Assembly (NCBI GenBank): GCA_009908855.1
Contig: JAAAOM010000006.1
Span: 1 to 39,557, forward strand
Length of the DNA stretch: 39,557 bases
Source of the DNA: Bacteroidota bacterium
GTDB taxonomy: Bacteria; Bacteroidota; Bacteroidia; Bacteroidales; JAAAOM01
Reading direction: 5' to 3'
Under the pieces are notes generated by a model. The model was not told where the DNA came from and searched no databases. It was given only the letters and a program-made list of their open reading frames with translations. Positions 16,412-24,708 of the stretch are shown piece by piece (the first letter of the stretch is position 1; each line of letters starts with the position of its first letter). A program made the translations under genes and the position numbers.

Positions 16412-17616
16412 TGCTTATGGGACCATTAGTACCGGATATCATAGGATCGGAATTTAATTTGGTAATTGCTTTACTGGTAGGTATTGGCTTTGGCTTTGCC
16501 CTGGAGCAGGCTGGTTTTTCATCTACCAAAAAGCTGGTTGGTCTGTTTTATGGTTATGATTTCACTGTTCTTAAAGTATTTTTTACAGCAGGTGTAACGG
16601 CCATGACCGGTGTTTTGCTATTCAGTCACCTGGGTTGGCTTGACCTGGGACTTATCTACATCAATCCTACCTTTTTATGGTCAGCCCTGGTAGGAGGGGG
16701 CATCATGGGTGCGGGATTTATCATAGGTGGATTTTGTCCGGGTACCAGTGTATGTGCAGCAGCTGTTGGCAAAGTGGATGGCATGATGTTTATCCTGGGT
16801 TCCATACTGGGCATTTTCGCATTCACCGAAGGATATCCGGCTTTTGAGCAGCTGTATATGGCTGAGAATTGGGGCGCTTTAACAGCCTACGACTTTTTAG
16901 GAATTTCGAAAGAATTATTCGGCTTTTATGTGGCAGCGGTGGCCATCATGGCCTTTTTCTTCACCACCCTTATTGAAAACAGGATCAATGGTCGGACTAC
17001 CACTTTTCCAAAACCGGTTGTTCGTCGCAATGTGATAGCAGGCGGACTTGTATTTGTGCTACTTGCCCTGGTCGCTTTCACCCCTTCTGATAAAGAATTG
17101 ATCCAAAAAAGAATAGCCGAAGAACGACGTCAACAAAAATGTGTTTTTAAGGAAATGCCGGCCGATAAACTGGCTTATGAACTCATACATAATTATTGGG
17201 AGATCAATCTGATTGATGTGCGTGATACAGCTTCTTACAGCGCATATCATTTGCCCTTGGCCATAAACATTCCACTGGATAGTATGATGAACCGCGAATG
17301 GAAATCCTATTTCACCCAGACCCATAAAAAAAATATATTTTATGCCGATACCGACACCACGGCAAAAAAAGCATGCTTACTGGCTAAGCATTTGGGTAAA
17401 TCGGACAATTACATTCTACGCGAAAGCACTTCAGAATTCCGTGCGATGTTCTTCGATCTGTCAGTACCGGAAGGTCATGTAACCAAGCAAGAGCAAAACA
17501 TATATCGCTTCCGGCATGAGGCAGCCATGCAGCTCACCAACCTGGTGAAATCACTGCAGCATTTGAACAAACCGGTTAAAAAAGAAGTTCGCAAAATTCA
17601 GGGGGGATGTAGTTAA
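16411..17616 (+). CDS. YeeE/YedE half B fused to a degenerate rhodanese domain
   Basis: I choose the ATG at 16411, which overlaps the previous TAA (TAATG), giving 401 residues; a TTG at 16399 is possible but less natural. The N-terminal part (about 1-225) is a YeeE/YedE membrane half with GGFCPGTSVCAAAVG near residue 108 carrying the conserved Cys. The C-terminal part (about 258-355) is rhodanese-like, with LIDVRDTASYSAYHLPLAINIP. The usual active-site loop (YCxxGxRS) reads FYADTDTTAKKA, without the catalytic Cys. It may bind but not transfer sulfur, or serve as a docking domain. The final residues end GGCS, leaving a Cys near the C-terminus. Last gene of the octaheme cytochrome operon. Confidence 0.85.
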   Translation: MLMGPLVPDIIGSEFNLVIALLVGIGFGFALEQAGFSSTKKLVGLFYGYDFTVLKVFFTAGVTAMTGVLLFSHLGWLDLGLIYINPTFLWSALVGGGIMGAGFIIGGFCPGTSVCAAAVGKVDGMMFILGSILGIFAFTEGYPAFEQLYMAENWGALTAYDFLGISKELFGFYVAAVAIMAFFFTTLIENRINGRTTTFPKPVVRRNVIAGGLVFVLLALVAFTPSDKELIQKRIAEERRQQKCVFKEMPADKLAYELIHNYWEINLIDVRDTASYSAYHLPLAINIPLDSMMNREWKSYFTQTHKKNIFYADTDTTAKKACLLAKHLGKSDNYILRESTSEFRAMFFDLSVPEGHVTKQEQNIYRFRHEAAMQLTNLVKSLQHLNKPVKKEVRKIQGGCS

Positions 17617-17941
17617 TCATAGAGGCCCTAAATTCAGAAACCTATCTGCACTCAAATTTTAATATCTAACAGGTTTGATAAGATAGTGGTGTAGGCATAC
17701 ACTCTGATGCCTGACAATCCCTGTAAAATGTCATATTCAGCTAAATTCTTTCCATCCCTGCTTTAATAATAATAATATTCCTATTGCAAGATCCCTGTTT
17801 TGAACTTACATGCATAACAAATGGTTAGTGAAAGAAAATAAATTGATTATCCGCAGTCATGCATAAATTAATTACAGAAAAAAGTAATTTTCAATTATGA
17901 GTGTGATTTCGGACATTCATAAAACAAAATACCAGGATATT
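17617..17941. other. 325-bp gene-free region
   Basis: The region separates the octaheme cytochrome operon from the porin gene. No coding frame, tRNA or strong stem-loop with a T-run was seen. A TAATTTTC at 17884-17891 is one base off the TAnnTTTG box but has no clear -33 partner. It probably holds the operon end and the porin promoter. Confidence 0.4.
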
Positions 17942-19297
17942 ATGCGACATAAAACCGCGATTCCATTTTTATTGTTTTTTATTTTTTGTGTGCATTCTTT
18001 ATCCGCTCAAATCACAGTGGGCGATTCGCTCCTGCTTCAGGCCGAAGACAAAGCCGATTTGGAAAACACAGCGCCGGTAAACGATCAGATTTCCATGGAA
18101 CGAACGATCAACTTTAAAATTGGCGGTGCACTCAGGTACAATTATCAATTTCGGGACTGGAGCCAGTCCCATAAAAACCAGGGTGGTGATTTTACTTTCG
18201 ATACCTGGCGAATTAATGTAGACGGACAAGCAAAGGGTGTGCTGATTTCGCTTGAGTACCGTTTTTATAGTGGATACCATATGTTTCATCATGGCTGGTT
18301 TGGCTATAATATTACACCAAAATCTCAGATTCAATTGGGCATAAGCAAAGTACCTTTTGGCATTATGCCTTATGCATCGCATAGCTGGTGGTTTCAAACG
18401 CCTTACTATGTGGGGCTGGAAGATGATTATGACATGGGATTGAAGCTTACCAACGATTTCGATAAATTACAGCTGGATGTGGCCTATTATAAAACTGCCG
18501 AGCCAACCCTGTCCGGTTCGAGCATTGGCAGCGCCCGTTATTCCTATGATGTTGTACCGGCAGCGCAAATTGTTTATCCCGAAGGATCTCCAACCAATGA
18601 AGTAATCAATCCCAATACACCAGGACCGGCTGAAGATTCGATTCCTGTGAGTGAAGGACCGCAGCCTGATACCGTTTTATATAGTGCCAATAAAGAGGTG
18701 AACCAGTTCAATGTACGGGCAACATACGAGATTTTGGAAGATTTTCAGATTGGTGTTTCGGGAGAGTTTGGCGGTATTTACAACCAGGATGTGGATAAAA
18801 CCGGTTCACATTGGGCGGCAGCTGTGCATGCCACTAAAAACTGGGGTGATCTAAACTTATTGGCCGAATATGTGCATTATAAATATGATTTGCCTGAGGC
18901 CCCTGGTCAGACCCCCAATACGGTGGTGATGGGCGCTTATGATGCGCCTTATAAGGTTGCAACGGAAGCTCAGATGTATTTGATTGGCATGAGTTATACT
19001 TTTCATACCAACTGGGGACCAATCAGTAGTCTTACTATTTACGACAACTATACCTATATGGATAAGCAAATAACGGGATTTCAGGATACACAACAACATG
19101 TGATTGGATGTTTGGTCAGTGCCGGTCAATTATTCACATACATCGATTTTGCAATGGGAAAAAACCATCCCTGGTTGGGCGATTACGGAAGCCATTGGAA
19201 CCATGCCCTGGCCAGAGGAGCTGTCCAAAACAACGAACCCGTTGAGGAACCAAAATGGCATACCCGGTTTAATATCAATTTCGGGTATTATTTTTAA
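17942..19297 (+). CDS. Outer-membrane porin (phosphate-selective OprO/OprP-like)
   Basis: I start at the ATG at 17942 (451 residues) because a clear signal peptide begins there (basic start, hydrophobic core, cleavage after SLSAQ); a frame from 17897 would bury it. The mature protein begins with an acidic stretch. It continues as a beta-barrel with repeated strand patterns (FKIGGALRYNYQF, DFTFDTWRINVDG, QLGISKVPFGIM) typical of OprO/OprP-like porins, and ends in FNINFGYYF with a terminal aromatic. It lies 325 bp after the octaheme cytochrome operon on the same strand. It could admit the anionic substrate of that system, but phosphate or another anion is equally possible. Confidence 0.75.
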   Translation: MRHKTAIPFLLFFIFCVHSLSAQITVGDSLLLQAEDKADLENTAPVNDQISMERTINFKIGGALRYNYQFRDWSQSHKNQGGDFTFDTWRINVDGQAKGVLISLEYRFYSGYHMFHHGWFGYNITPKSQIQLGISKVPFGIMPYASHSWWFQTPYYVGLEDDYDMGLKLTNDFDKLQLDVAYYKTAEPTLSGSSIGSARYSYDVVPAAQIVYPEGSPTNEVINPNTPGPAEDSIPVSEGPQPDTVLYSANKEVNQFNVRATYEILEDFQIGVSGEFGGIYNQDVDKTGSHWAAAVHATKNWGDLNLLAEYVHYKYDLPEAPGQTPNTVVMGAYDAPYKVATEAQMYLIGMSYTFHTNWGPISSLTIYDNYTYMDKQITGFQDTQQHVIGCLVSAGQLFTYIDFAMGKNHPWLGDYGSHWNHALARGAVQNNEPVEEPKWHTRFNINFGYYF

Positions 19298-19476
19298 GAT
19301 CAATCTGAATTTATGCACAGCGGTATATTAAACGGATGCGAAATTCTACTAAGCTATCATTATTTTTTGAAGTCAAGTGAATAGAAAAATTATTGGAAGT
19401 ATACAAAAAAATGACTGGCAAACGATAATTCCCATTGAACAGATAAAAGCAATGAATGTTATATGATTAAAAAATT

Positions 19477-20763
19477 ATGAAAAGCATATATTATCTACCG
19501 ACAATAGCACTGATCTTATTGATGGTATCGGGTTGTTCCAAAACAACCGACAATAATGATACAGCAATCCAAGGGGATTCATTACTCATTTCACTACCGG
19601 ATAATTTTTCAGCCACCATTTTTGCCGATTCACTGGGTGCCGGCAGACATTTGGCAATCAGAGAGAATAATGATGTATATGTCACCTTCCGGAGTGGCAG
19701 ATTCGGAAATAAAGGCCCGGCCGCATTAAGAGATGTGGATGGCGATAATAAAGCTGATTCCATCAACTATTTCGGAGATCATTTTGGTACAGGAGTTGAA
19801 ATTTATGATAATCATATATACTTTGAAAACAGCATGGAAGTATTTCGTTATGCCCTTCAGGCAAATGAACTAATACCTGGTACAGAAAAGGAAATAATCG
19901 TTTCCGGGTTTTTGGAACAAGGTGCACATGATGATAAGACGTTTACTTTCGATTCAAATGGAAATATGTATGTAAACATTGGTGCTCCTTCCAACGCATG
20001 TATGGAGCAATCGAGAACCATGGGATCACCCGGGCAGGACCCTTGCCCCGAGCTGGACTGGCAGGCCGGTATCTGGAAATTTAATGCCTTAGCACCTGGC
20101 CAAACGTTACAACAAGATGGTGAACGCTATGCAACAGGCATAAGAAACGGATTGGCCTTACATTGGAATCACAACGTTGACAAATTATATGTGGTTCAGC
20201 ATGGCCGTGATCAGTTGGGACAATTTTTCCCTGAACTATATAATAATGAGGATAATGCCGAATTACCTGCCGAAGAGATGTTCCTGGTAGAGCAGGGTAA
20301 TGATTTTGGATGGCCTTATTGTTACTATGATCAAAGAAAGGAACAAAAAGTGCTTGCCCCTGAATATGGAGGCGACGGAACCATAGTTGACCGCTGTGCG
20401 GATACAAAAGACCCAATCATGGCATTCCCTGGCCATATTGCCCCGAATGATCTGGTTTTCTACAACCATAATCATTTTCCGGAGAAATATCATAACGGTG
20501 CATTTATAGCATTTCATGGGTCGTGGAACAGGGCTCCTGAACCGCAGGAAGGATTTGTTGTGGCATTTGTTCCTTTTGAGGGTGATCAGCCTTCAGGCGA
20601 TTGGGAAATTTTTGCAGATGGATTTCAGGGAAAAGATACTATCTTCAGCCCCGGAGATGCGACATTTCGACCGTGCGGGCTGGCCGTAGGTCCTGATGGC
20701 GCATTGTATGTTATTGATTCACAGGTAGGAAGAATATGGAAAATTTGGCACAAAGATTCGTAA
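19477..20763 (+). CDS. Sorbosone/glucose dehydrogenase-like (PQQ-type beta-propeller) lipoprotein
   Basis: The 428-residue protein has a lipoprotein signal ending LMVSGCSK (lipid Cys about 20). It then shows six-bladed propeller repeats as in soluble glucose and sorbosone dehydrogenases: GRHLAIRENNDVYVTF, DGDNKADSI, KTFTFDSNGNMYVNIGAPSN, ATGIRNGLALHW, EQGNDFGWPYCYY and CGLAVGPDGALYVIDS. Known members use PQQ to oxidise aldoses or related carbonyls in the periplasm. Its 3' end overlaps the cytochrome c gene by 28 nt, so electrons probably pass to that cytochrome. Substrate unknown. Whether the organism makes PQQ cannot be told here. Confidence 0.75.
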   Translation: MKSIYYLPTIALILLMVSGCSKTTDNNDTAIQGDSLLISLPDNFSATIFADSLGAGRHLAIRENNDVYVTFRSGRFGNKGPAALRDVDGDNKADSINYFGDHFGTGVEIYDNHIYFENSMEVFRYALQANELIPGTEKEIIVSGFLEQGAHDDKTFTFDSNGNMYVNIGAPSNACMEQSRTMGSPGQDPCPELDWQAGIWKFNALAPGQTLQQDGERYATGIRNGLALHWNHNVDKLYVVQHGRDQLGQFFPELYNNEDNAELPAEEMFLVEQGNDFGWPYCYYDQRKEQKVLAPEYGGDGTIVDRCADTKDPIMAFPGHIAPNDLVFYNHNHFPEKYHNGAFIAFHGSWNRAPEPQEGFVVAFVPFEGDQPSGDWEIFADGFQGKDTIFSPGDATFRPCGLAVGPDGALYVIDSQVGRIWKIWHKDS

Positions 20764-21245
20764 GTCCGGTTTTATTAATTACCATTTTATTAGCATGTGG
20801 TGATCATCGATCAACCCAAAAATCAGATCCGGAAGTCATTAAGGAAAGCAATGAGAAAAAACCACAACCATCAATATCCGATCAAAATAAAAAGCAGGAA
20901 ACCGACCTGGCTGCAGGGAAGCGAACTTATCAAAAATACTGTCTGGCCTGTCATCAGACTGATGGTTCGGGCGTACCGGGACTATACCCTCCACTTCAAA
21001 ATACCGATTGGGTAACCGAAAACAAAGAAAGGCTAATTTCTATTGTGATAAATGGGCTTCAGGGTGAAATTGTGGTAAATGGTGAAACTTATAATAATGT
21101 GATGCCCGGTAATCCGTATTTATCGGATCAGGAAATTGCAAATGTATTGTCGTACATACGTGTCAATTTCGAGAATAATGCCGGTCCGGTTACACCAGCT
21201 GAAGTACGTGCGGTCAGGCAACAATCGGTGAAACCGGTTCAGTGA
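20736..21245 (+). CDS. Cytochrome c lipoprotein (class I, mono-heme)
   Basis: The 169-residue protein has a short signal with lipobox LLACGDH (Cys about 21), a Lys/Gln-rich linker, then a class I cytochrome domain. The heme site CLACH is near residue 69, followed by DGSGVPGLYPPLQNTDWV, and the probable axial Met lies in NNVMPGNPYLSDQEIANVLSYI. It starts inside the dehydrogenase gene (28-nt overlap), so translation is coupled. It is the likely electron acceptor of that enzyme, passing electrons to an oxidase or other periplasmic carrier. Confidence 0.88.
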   Translation: MENLAQRFVSPVLLITILLACGDHRSTQKSDPEVIKESNEKKPQPSISDQNKKQETDLAAGKRTYQKYCLACHQTDGSGVPGLYPPLQNTDWVTENKERLISIVINGLQGEIVVNGETYNNVMPGNPYLSDQEIANVLSYIRVNFENNAGPVTPAEVRAVRQQSVKPVQ

Positions 21246-21441
21246 AAGTATTCCATTGAAAAGTTTTTATCTCTACATCCGATCGTTGTCTTTTTTGTTT
21301 GGGACAATCGCACGGCTTAGGCTTACGAGGGGGTTTGTATGGCTTGTATCGACGCGAATAGCAAGATGAAATTAAAAACATCACCAATCCGGCTATCATA
21401 AAAACATGGACTATATTTATATTATTTCTTTGACTTTTCAT
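21214..21441 (-). CDS. Small lipoprotein, unknown function
   Basis: The 75-residue frame has a hydrophobic helix ending in a lipobox-like LISSCYS (Cys about 27), then a Lys/Pro-rich stretch KPYKPPRKPKPCDCPK and a tail. The signal and CDCPK motif resemble short Bacteroidota lipoproteins of unknown role. Its last 32 bases overlap the cytochrome c gene antiparallel, so the C-terminal residues may be incidental. ATG at 21441. Moderate confidence because it is short. Confidence 0.45.
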   Translation of the reverse strand: MKSQRNNINIVHVFMIAGLVMFLISSCYSRRYKPYKPPRKPKPCDCPKQKRQRSDVEIKTFQWNTFTEPVSPIVA

Positions 21442-21699
21442 TGTTATAATTTATCTGCATTCCACAGTCTTCTTCCTTCAAAACTTTAAAGGTCTTTAAA
21501 TATTTACGTCAAATATCCTTCATTGTTGTGATTAAATTGCGAATAAAACAAATTTAAGGAATTTTTAACAGGCAACATAACCATTTGATAGAGTATTACT
21601 TATGGCGAAATAGCCAATTTGATTGATGCAAAGAAATAACCAAATGAGTTATCTATTGTTAAACAGTGTAAAATAGACTTCAAACAAAAAATCTAAAAC

Positions 21700-22293
21700 A
21701 TGAAAACATTATTTAATGTATGCGCTTTGACATTACTGTCAGCAATACTTCTTGCCTCGGGTGGAGAGGATAAACAGGAATTGAAAGTACTAACCGATGA
21801 AAGTGAAATTATTTGGACAGGTAAAAAAGTAGGTGGTGAACATTATGGCACTATTCAGTTAAAAAGTGGCACACTCCAAATGGAAAAAGGAAAATTATCA
21901 AGTGCCGGTGTGGTTGTTGATATGACTACTATTGTCGACAAAGACATTAAAAAGGATGGCATGCGCGCAAAGTTGGAGGGGCATCTCAAGTCCGATGATT
22001 TCTTCGGTGTTGAAAAATACCCCGAATCGACCTTTAAGCTCACCAAAGTTGAAAAGATCAAAGATGGTAAATTCAATGTTACAGGCGATTTAACCATTAA
22101 AGGCAAAACCCATCCTATCTCATTCCCGGCTGAAGTTAATAAGGAGGGCAATAAATACGTTGCCACGGCTGATTTGGTATTTGACCGGTCAAAATATGAT
22201 GTTCGTTACGGCTCCAAATCATTTTTCGACGATTTAGGTGACAATATGATTTATGACGACGTTGAACTCTCAGTCAGGTTAGTTGCTCAGTAA
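21700..22293 (+). CDS. YceI family periplasmic lipid-binding protein
   Basis: The 197-residue protein has a signal peptide (about 1-22) and the YceI lipocalin-like pattern: SEIIWTGKKVGGEHYGTIQLKSG, MTTIVDKD, HLKSDDFFGVEKYPESTF, GDLTIKGKTHPISFP and DRSKYDVRYGS. Family members bind polyisoprenoids or amides, and many are induced by stress. It is followed 10 nt later by the muconolactone isomerase-like gene, suggesting co-transcription. Ligand unknown. Confidence 0.92.
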   Translation: MKTLFNVCALTLLSAILLASGGEDKQELKVLTDESEIIWTGKKVGGEHYGTIQLKSGTLQMEKGKLSSAGVVVDMTTIVDKDIKKDGMRAKLEGHLKSDDFFGVEKYPESTFKLTKVEKIKDGKFNVTGDLTIKGKTHPISFPAEVNKEGNKYVATADLVFDRSKYDVRYGSKSFFDDLGDNMIYDDVELSVRLVAQ

Positions 22294-22303
22294 ATAAATA
22301 ATT

Positions 22304-22603
22304 ATGCATACATGGATGGTACATATACGATTGCCTAAAAATAAATCGGATGATTTTTGGGAGCAACTGCCGGCCCACCGTCAAAAAGTGGACGCATTGT
22401 TTGAATCGGGTACCATTCAGATTTACTCTGTTTCAGACGATCTGAGAAATGTATGGACTGTCATTGAAGCACAAGGAGAGTGGGAGGCCAAAAATATAGT
22501 GGGAGCCTTCCCGCTTTTTCCTTTTTATGAAAATGTGCAAATACAATCCCTCCGTTTTCACGAATCTTCGCAGATGAAAGAAAATTACCTGTATATGAAT
22601 TAA
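22304..22603 (+). CDS. Muconolactone isomerase-like small protein
   Basis: The 99-residue protein starts HTWMVHIRLP and has FWEQLPAHRQKVDALFESGTIQ, LRNVWTVIEAQGEWEAKNIV and a late FPLFPFYENVQIQ. This pattern is typical of the muconolactone Delta-isomerase-like ferredoxin fold. No catechol pathway is nearby, so a true isomerase role is doubtful. It follows the YceI gene by 10 nt, probably the same transcript. Confidence 0.65.
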   Translation: MHTWMVHIRLPKNKSDDFWEQLPAHRQKVDALFESGTIQIYSVSDDLRNVWTVIEAQGEWEAKNIVGAFPLFPFYENVQIQSLRFHESSQMKENYLYMN

Positions 22604-22672
22604 ATCGACATTGTTAAAATACGTATCAAACTAATGGTTGTGACCACATCGCACCAACCATCCAATCCCAAC

Positions 22673-23272
22673 TTATACTATTTTTCGCCCAAAAAGCCTT
22701 ATAATCTCAGCCTTTCCATTGTGATAAGTTCCTTCGTGGATCTCAATCAATCCTTCATCGAATATTTCAATAAACAAAGCACCATTGAAATCGTTCATAA
22801 GTTTAGTCTTTGTATAAAGTAACTCAAGACTTTTAGGCCCACCGCTTGCGAGGGGCATTTGCCGTTGATGAAAAGCTTCAAGAATAAACACCCCGTCAGG
22901 CCTCAATAACTTCAGTAACTGTTGATGATACTGTGTTCGTACATCATCATGAAAGTGGGCGTAGATGATGGCAATCGCATCAAAATGCTCGGTGGTTTGC
23001 AGCTGTTGCATGGAAGTAACATCATAGTGGATAGGCACATTGTTTTCATCAGCCAGTTGCAGGGCTTTCTTTTTGGCCTCCTCACTTTGGTCAAATGCCT
23101 TTACCTGCCAACCCAGGCTTGCTGCGTATACCGCATTTCGGCCTTCACCCTCGGCCGGCAATAACAATTTCCCGGGATTTATTGACTGTAAGCAATTGGC
23201 AAAAAATGTGTTGGGTTTTTTGCCATAAATGTATTCCGAACGGGCGTAACGTTCATTCCAAAATTCCTTCAT
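22673..23272 (-). CDS. Class I SAM-dependent methyltransferase (TehB-like)
   Basis: The 199-residue protein begins FWNERYARSEYIYGKKPNTFF, a common start of small TehB/thiopurine-type methyltransferases. SAM motif I is LLLPAEGEGRNAVYAASLG (about 36-54), with a Pro-Ala-Glu-Gly-Glu-Gly loop. The acidic residue after beta-2 is in VKAFDQSEEA, and motif IV is FDAIAIIYAHF. It is cytoplasmic and the acceptor is unknown; toxic anion or thiol methylation is known for relatives. It stands alone between a convergent gene and the Crp/Fnr gene. Confidence 0.85.
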   Translation of the reverse strand: MKEFWNERYARSEYIYGKKPNTFFANCLQSINPGKLLLPAEGEGRNAVYAASLGWQVKAFDQSEEAKKKALQLADENNVPIHYDVTSMQQLQTTEHFDAIAIIYAHFHDDVRTQYHQQLLKLLRPDGVFILEAFHQRQMPLASGGPKSLELLYTKTKLMNDFNGALFIEIFDEGLIEIHEGTYHNGKAEIIRLFGRKIV

Positions 23273-23458
23273 GGCAGTAAATATATTAATATTAATTCCA
23301 TTTTAACAGGTTGGGGAAACGAATATTGCTGAATAGTGTTTTACAGGAATTGCAAAGCATGGTTTCTACATCATCACCTGTATATGTTCAGCCTATTACA
23401 TGTTGTTCTGAAATAATTAGTAGCATCAACACATCTAAAACCAAGGAATTCCCAATTA

Positions 23459-24157
23459 TTACATCCCTGCAAGCTGTATCAATCGTTTTTCATCCATTAT
23501 TCTGATGCGCCGGCCATGCAGTTCAATCAATGCTTCTTGCCTGAATTCAGATAACAACCGGATAACCGATTCGGTAGCTGTGCCCACAATATTTGCCAGT
23601 TCTTCGCGTGTCAGGGCCAGCTTTAAAATTCCCTGATGATCCACATCAAAGTCACTTTTAATATGCAGCAATACTTCGGCCAGGCGTTCACGCACTGATT
23701 TTTGTGCAATATCAGTAATATAATCGTTGGCTTCACCCAATTCTTTACACGTGAGTTTTAATAATTCCAGGGCAAACGAACCGTTGGTTTTCACATAATG
23801 AATCAGGTTTTCCGATGGCAGGTAACAGATGGTTGAATCCTCGAGTGTTTTGGCACTTGTACAGGCTGATTCCTGCGCAATAACCGAACGAAACCCCATA
23901 ATATCCCCTTTTTTCGCAAATCGAATTATTTGTTCCTTCCCGTCAATTCCGGTTTTGTACATTTTTACAACACCGCTTTGAACCAGAAACACACCCTTAA
24001 TACGGTTACCTTCTTCAAATAGAATGGTACCGCGTTTGTAAAAATCCGGTTCACGCTGAAAAGTAACATCATCCAGTTCGTTCTCCGATAAATGTTTAAA
24101 AATGGATGATGGATTTAAAAAGCAGCCAACTTGTTTTTTTGCATCAATCACAGCCAT
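23459..24157 (-). CDS. Crp/Fnr family transcription regulator
   Basis: I choose the ATG at 24157 (232 residues); a longer frame to 24211 adds a hydrophobic N-terminus unlike the family. The cyclic-nucleotide-binding-like barrel (about 22-130) contains YKRGTILFEEGNRIKGVFLVQSG and FAKKGDIMGF. The C-terminal HTH contains LTREELANIVGTATESVIRLLSEF (here the recognition region). There is no Fnr-type four-Cys cluster at the N-terminus, only one Cys in KKQVGCFL, so direct 4Fe-4S oxygen sensing is unlikely. Divergent from OsmC/ComF, which it may regulate. Confidence 0.9.
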   Translation of the reverse strand: MAVIDAKKQVGCFLNPSSIFKHLSENELDDVTFQREPDFYKRGTILFEEGNRIKGVFLVQSGVVKMYKTGIDGKEQIIRFAKKGDIMGFRSVIAQESACTSAKTLEDSTICYLPSENLIHYVKTNGSFALELLKLTCKELGEANDYITDIAQKSVRERLAEVLLHIKSDFDVDHQGILKLALTREELANIVGTATESVIRLLSEFRQEALIELHGRRIRIMDEKRLIQLAGM

Positions 24158-24282
24158 AAACTTTGGTTTATACGGATTGTCAAAATAATTGAAAAAAAGT
24201 CTGCCAAACAATCTTTTAGTTGAATTGTTAGAACTTGTTTGTTACCTTCAAAAAATAATTTATAAAAATAAATATAAACGAT

Positions 24283-24696
24283 ATGAAACAATCTATTGAT
24301 TTAACCTGGATGGACAATATGGGGTTTGAGACGGAACTGGACGGCCATAAATTAACGATTGATACCAACATGGAAGGTGGCCATGACCGGGGCCCCCGAC
24401 CAAAAAAGTTGATGTTGCTATCGTTAGCCGGATGCACGGGGCTGGATGTGGTCTCCATTTTAAAAAAAATGCGGGTGGAACCAACCTATTTTAACGTGAA
24501 AGTAGAGGCCGATATGGTGGATGAACATCCCAGGAAATATACTACCATGCATGTAACTTATGAATTCAGGGGTGAAAATTTGCCGATGGATAAGCTGGAA
24601 AAAGCGGTTAGTTTATCTACAGAAAGATATTGTGGTGTTAGTGCAACCCTTGAACAAGCGGTTAAACTAACCCATGAAATTAAAATACTGGAATAA
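24283..24696 (+). CDS. OsmC/Ohr family peroxiredoxin-like protein
   Basis: The 137-residue protein has the two OsmC Cys motifs: LSLAGCTGLDVVSIL (C51) and TERYCGVSATLEQ (C117). The family reduces organic hydroperoxides through these thiols in the cytoplasm; this shorter subgroup is less well characterised. It lies 12 nt upstream of comF and is divergent from the Crp/Fnr gene. Confidence 0.9.
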   Translation: MKQSIDLTWMDNMGFETELDGHKLTIDTNMEGGHDRGPRPKKLMLLSLAGCTGLDVVSILKKMRVEPTYFNVKVEADMVDEHPRKYTTMHVTYEFRGENLPMDKLEKAVSLSTERYCGVSATLEQAVKLTHEIKILE

Positions 24697-24708
24697 ATTA
24701 CCCAACCC

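Noticed and set aside
22634-22661. ATGGTTG/CAACCAT stem between two convergent genes as a terminator
   Set aside because: A 7-bp stem with a 14-nt loop and no T-run on either strand is not convincing.
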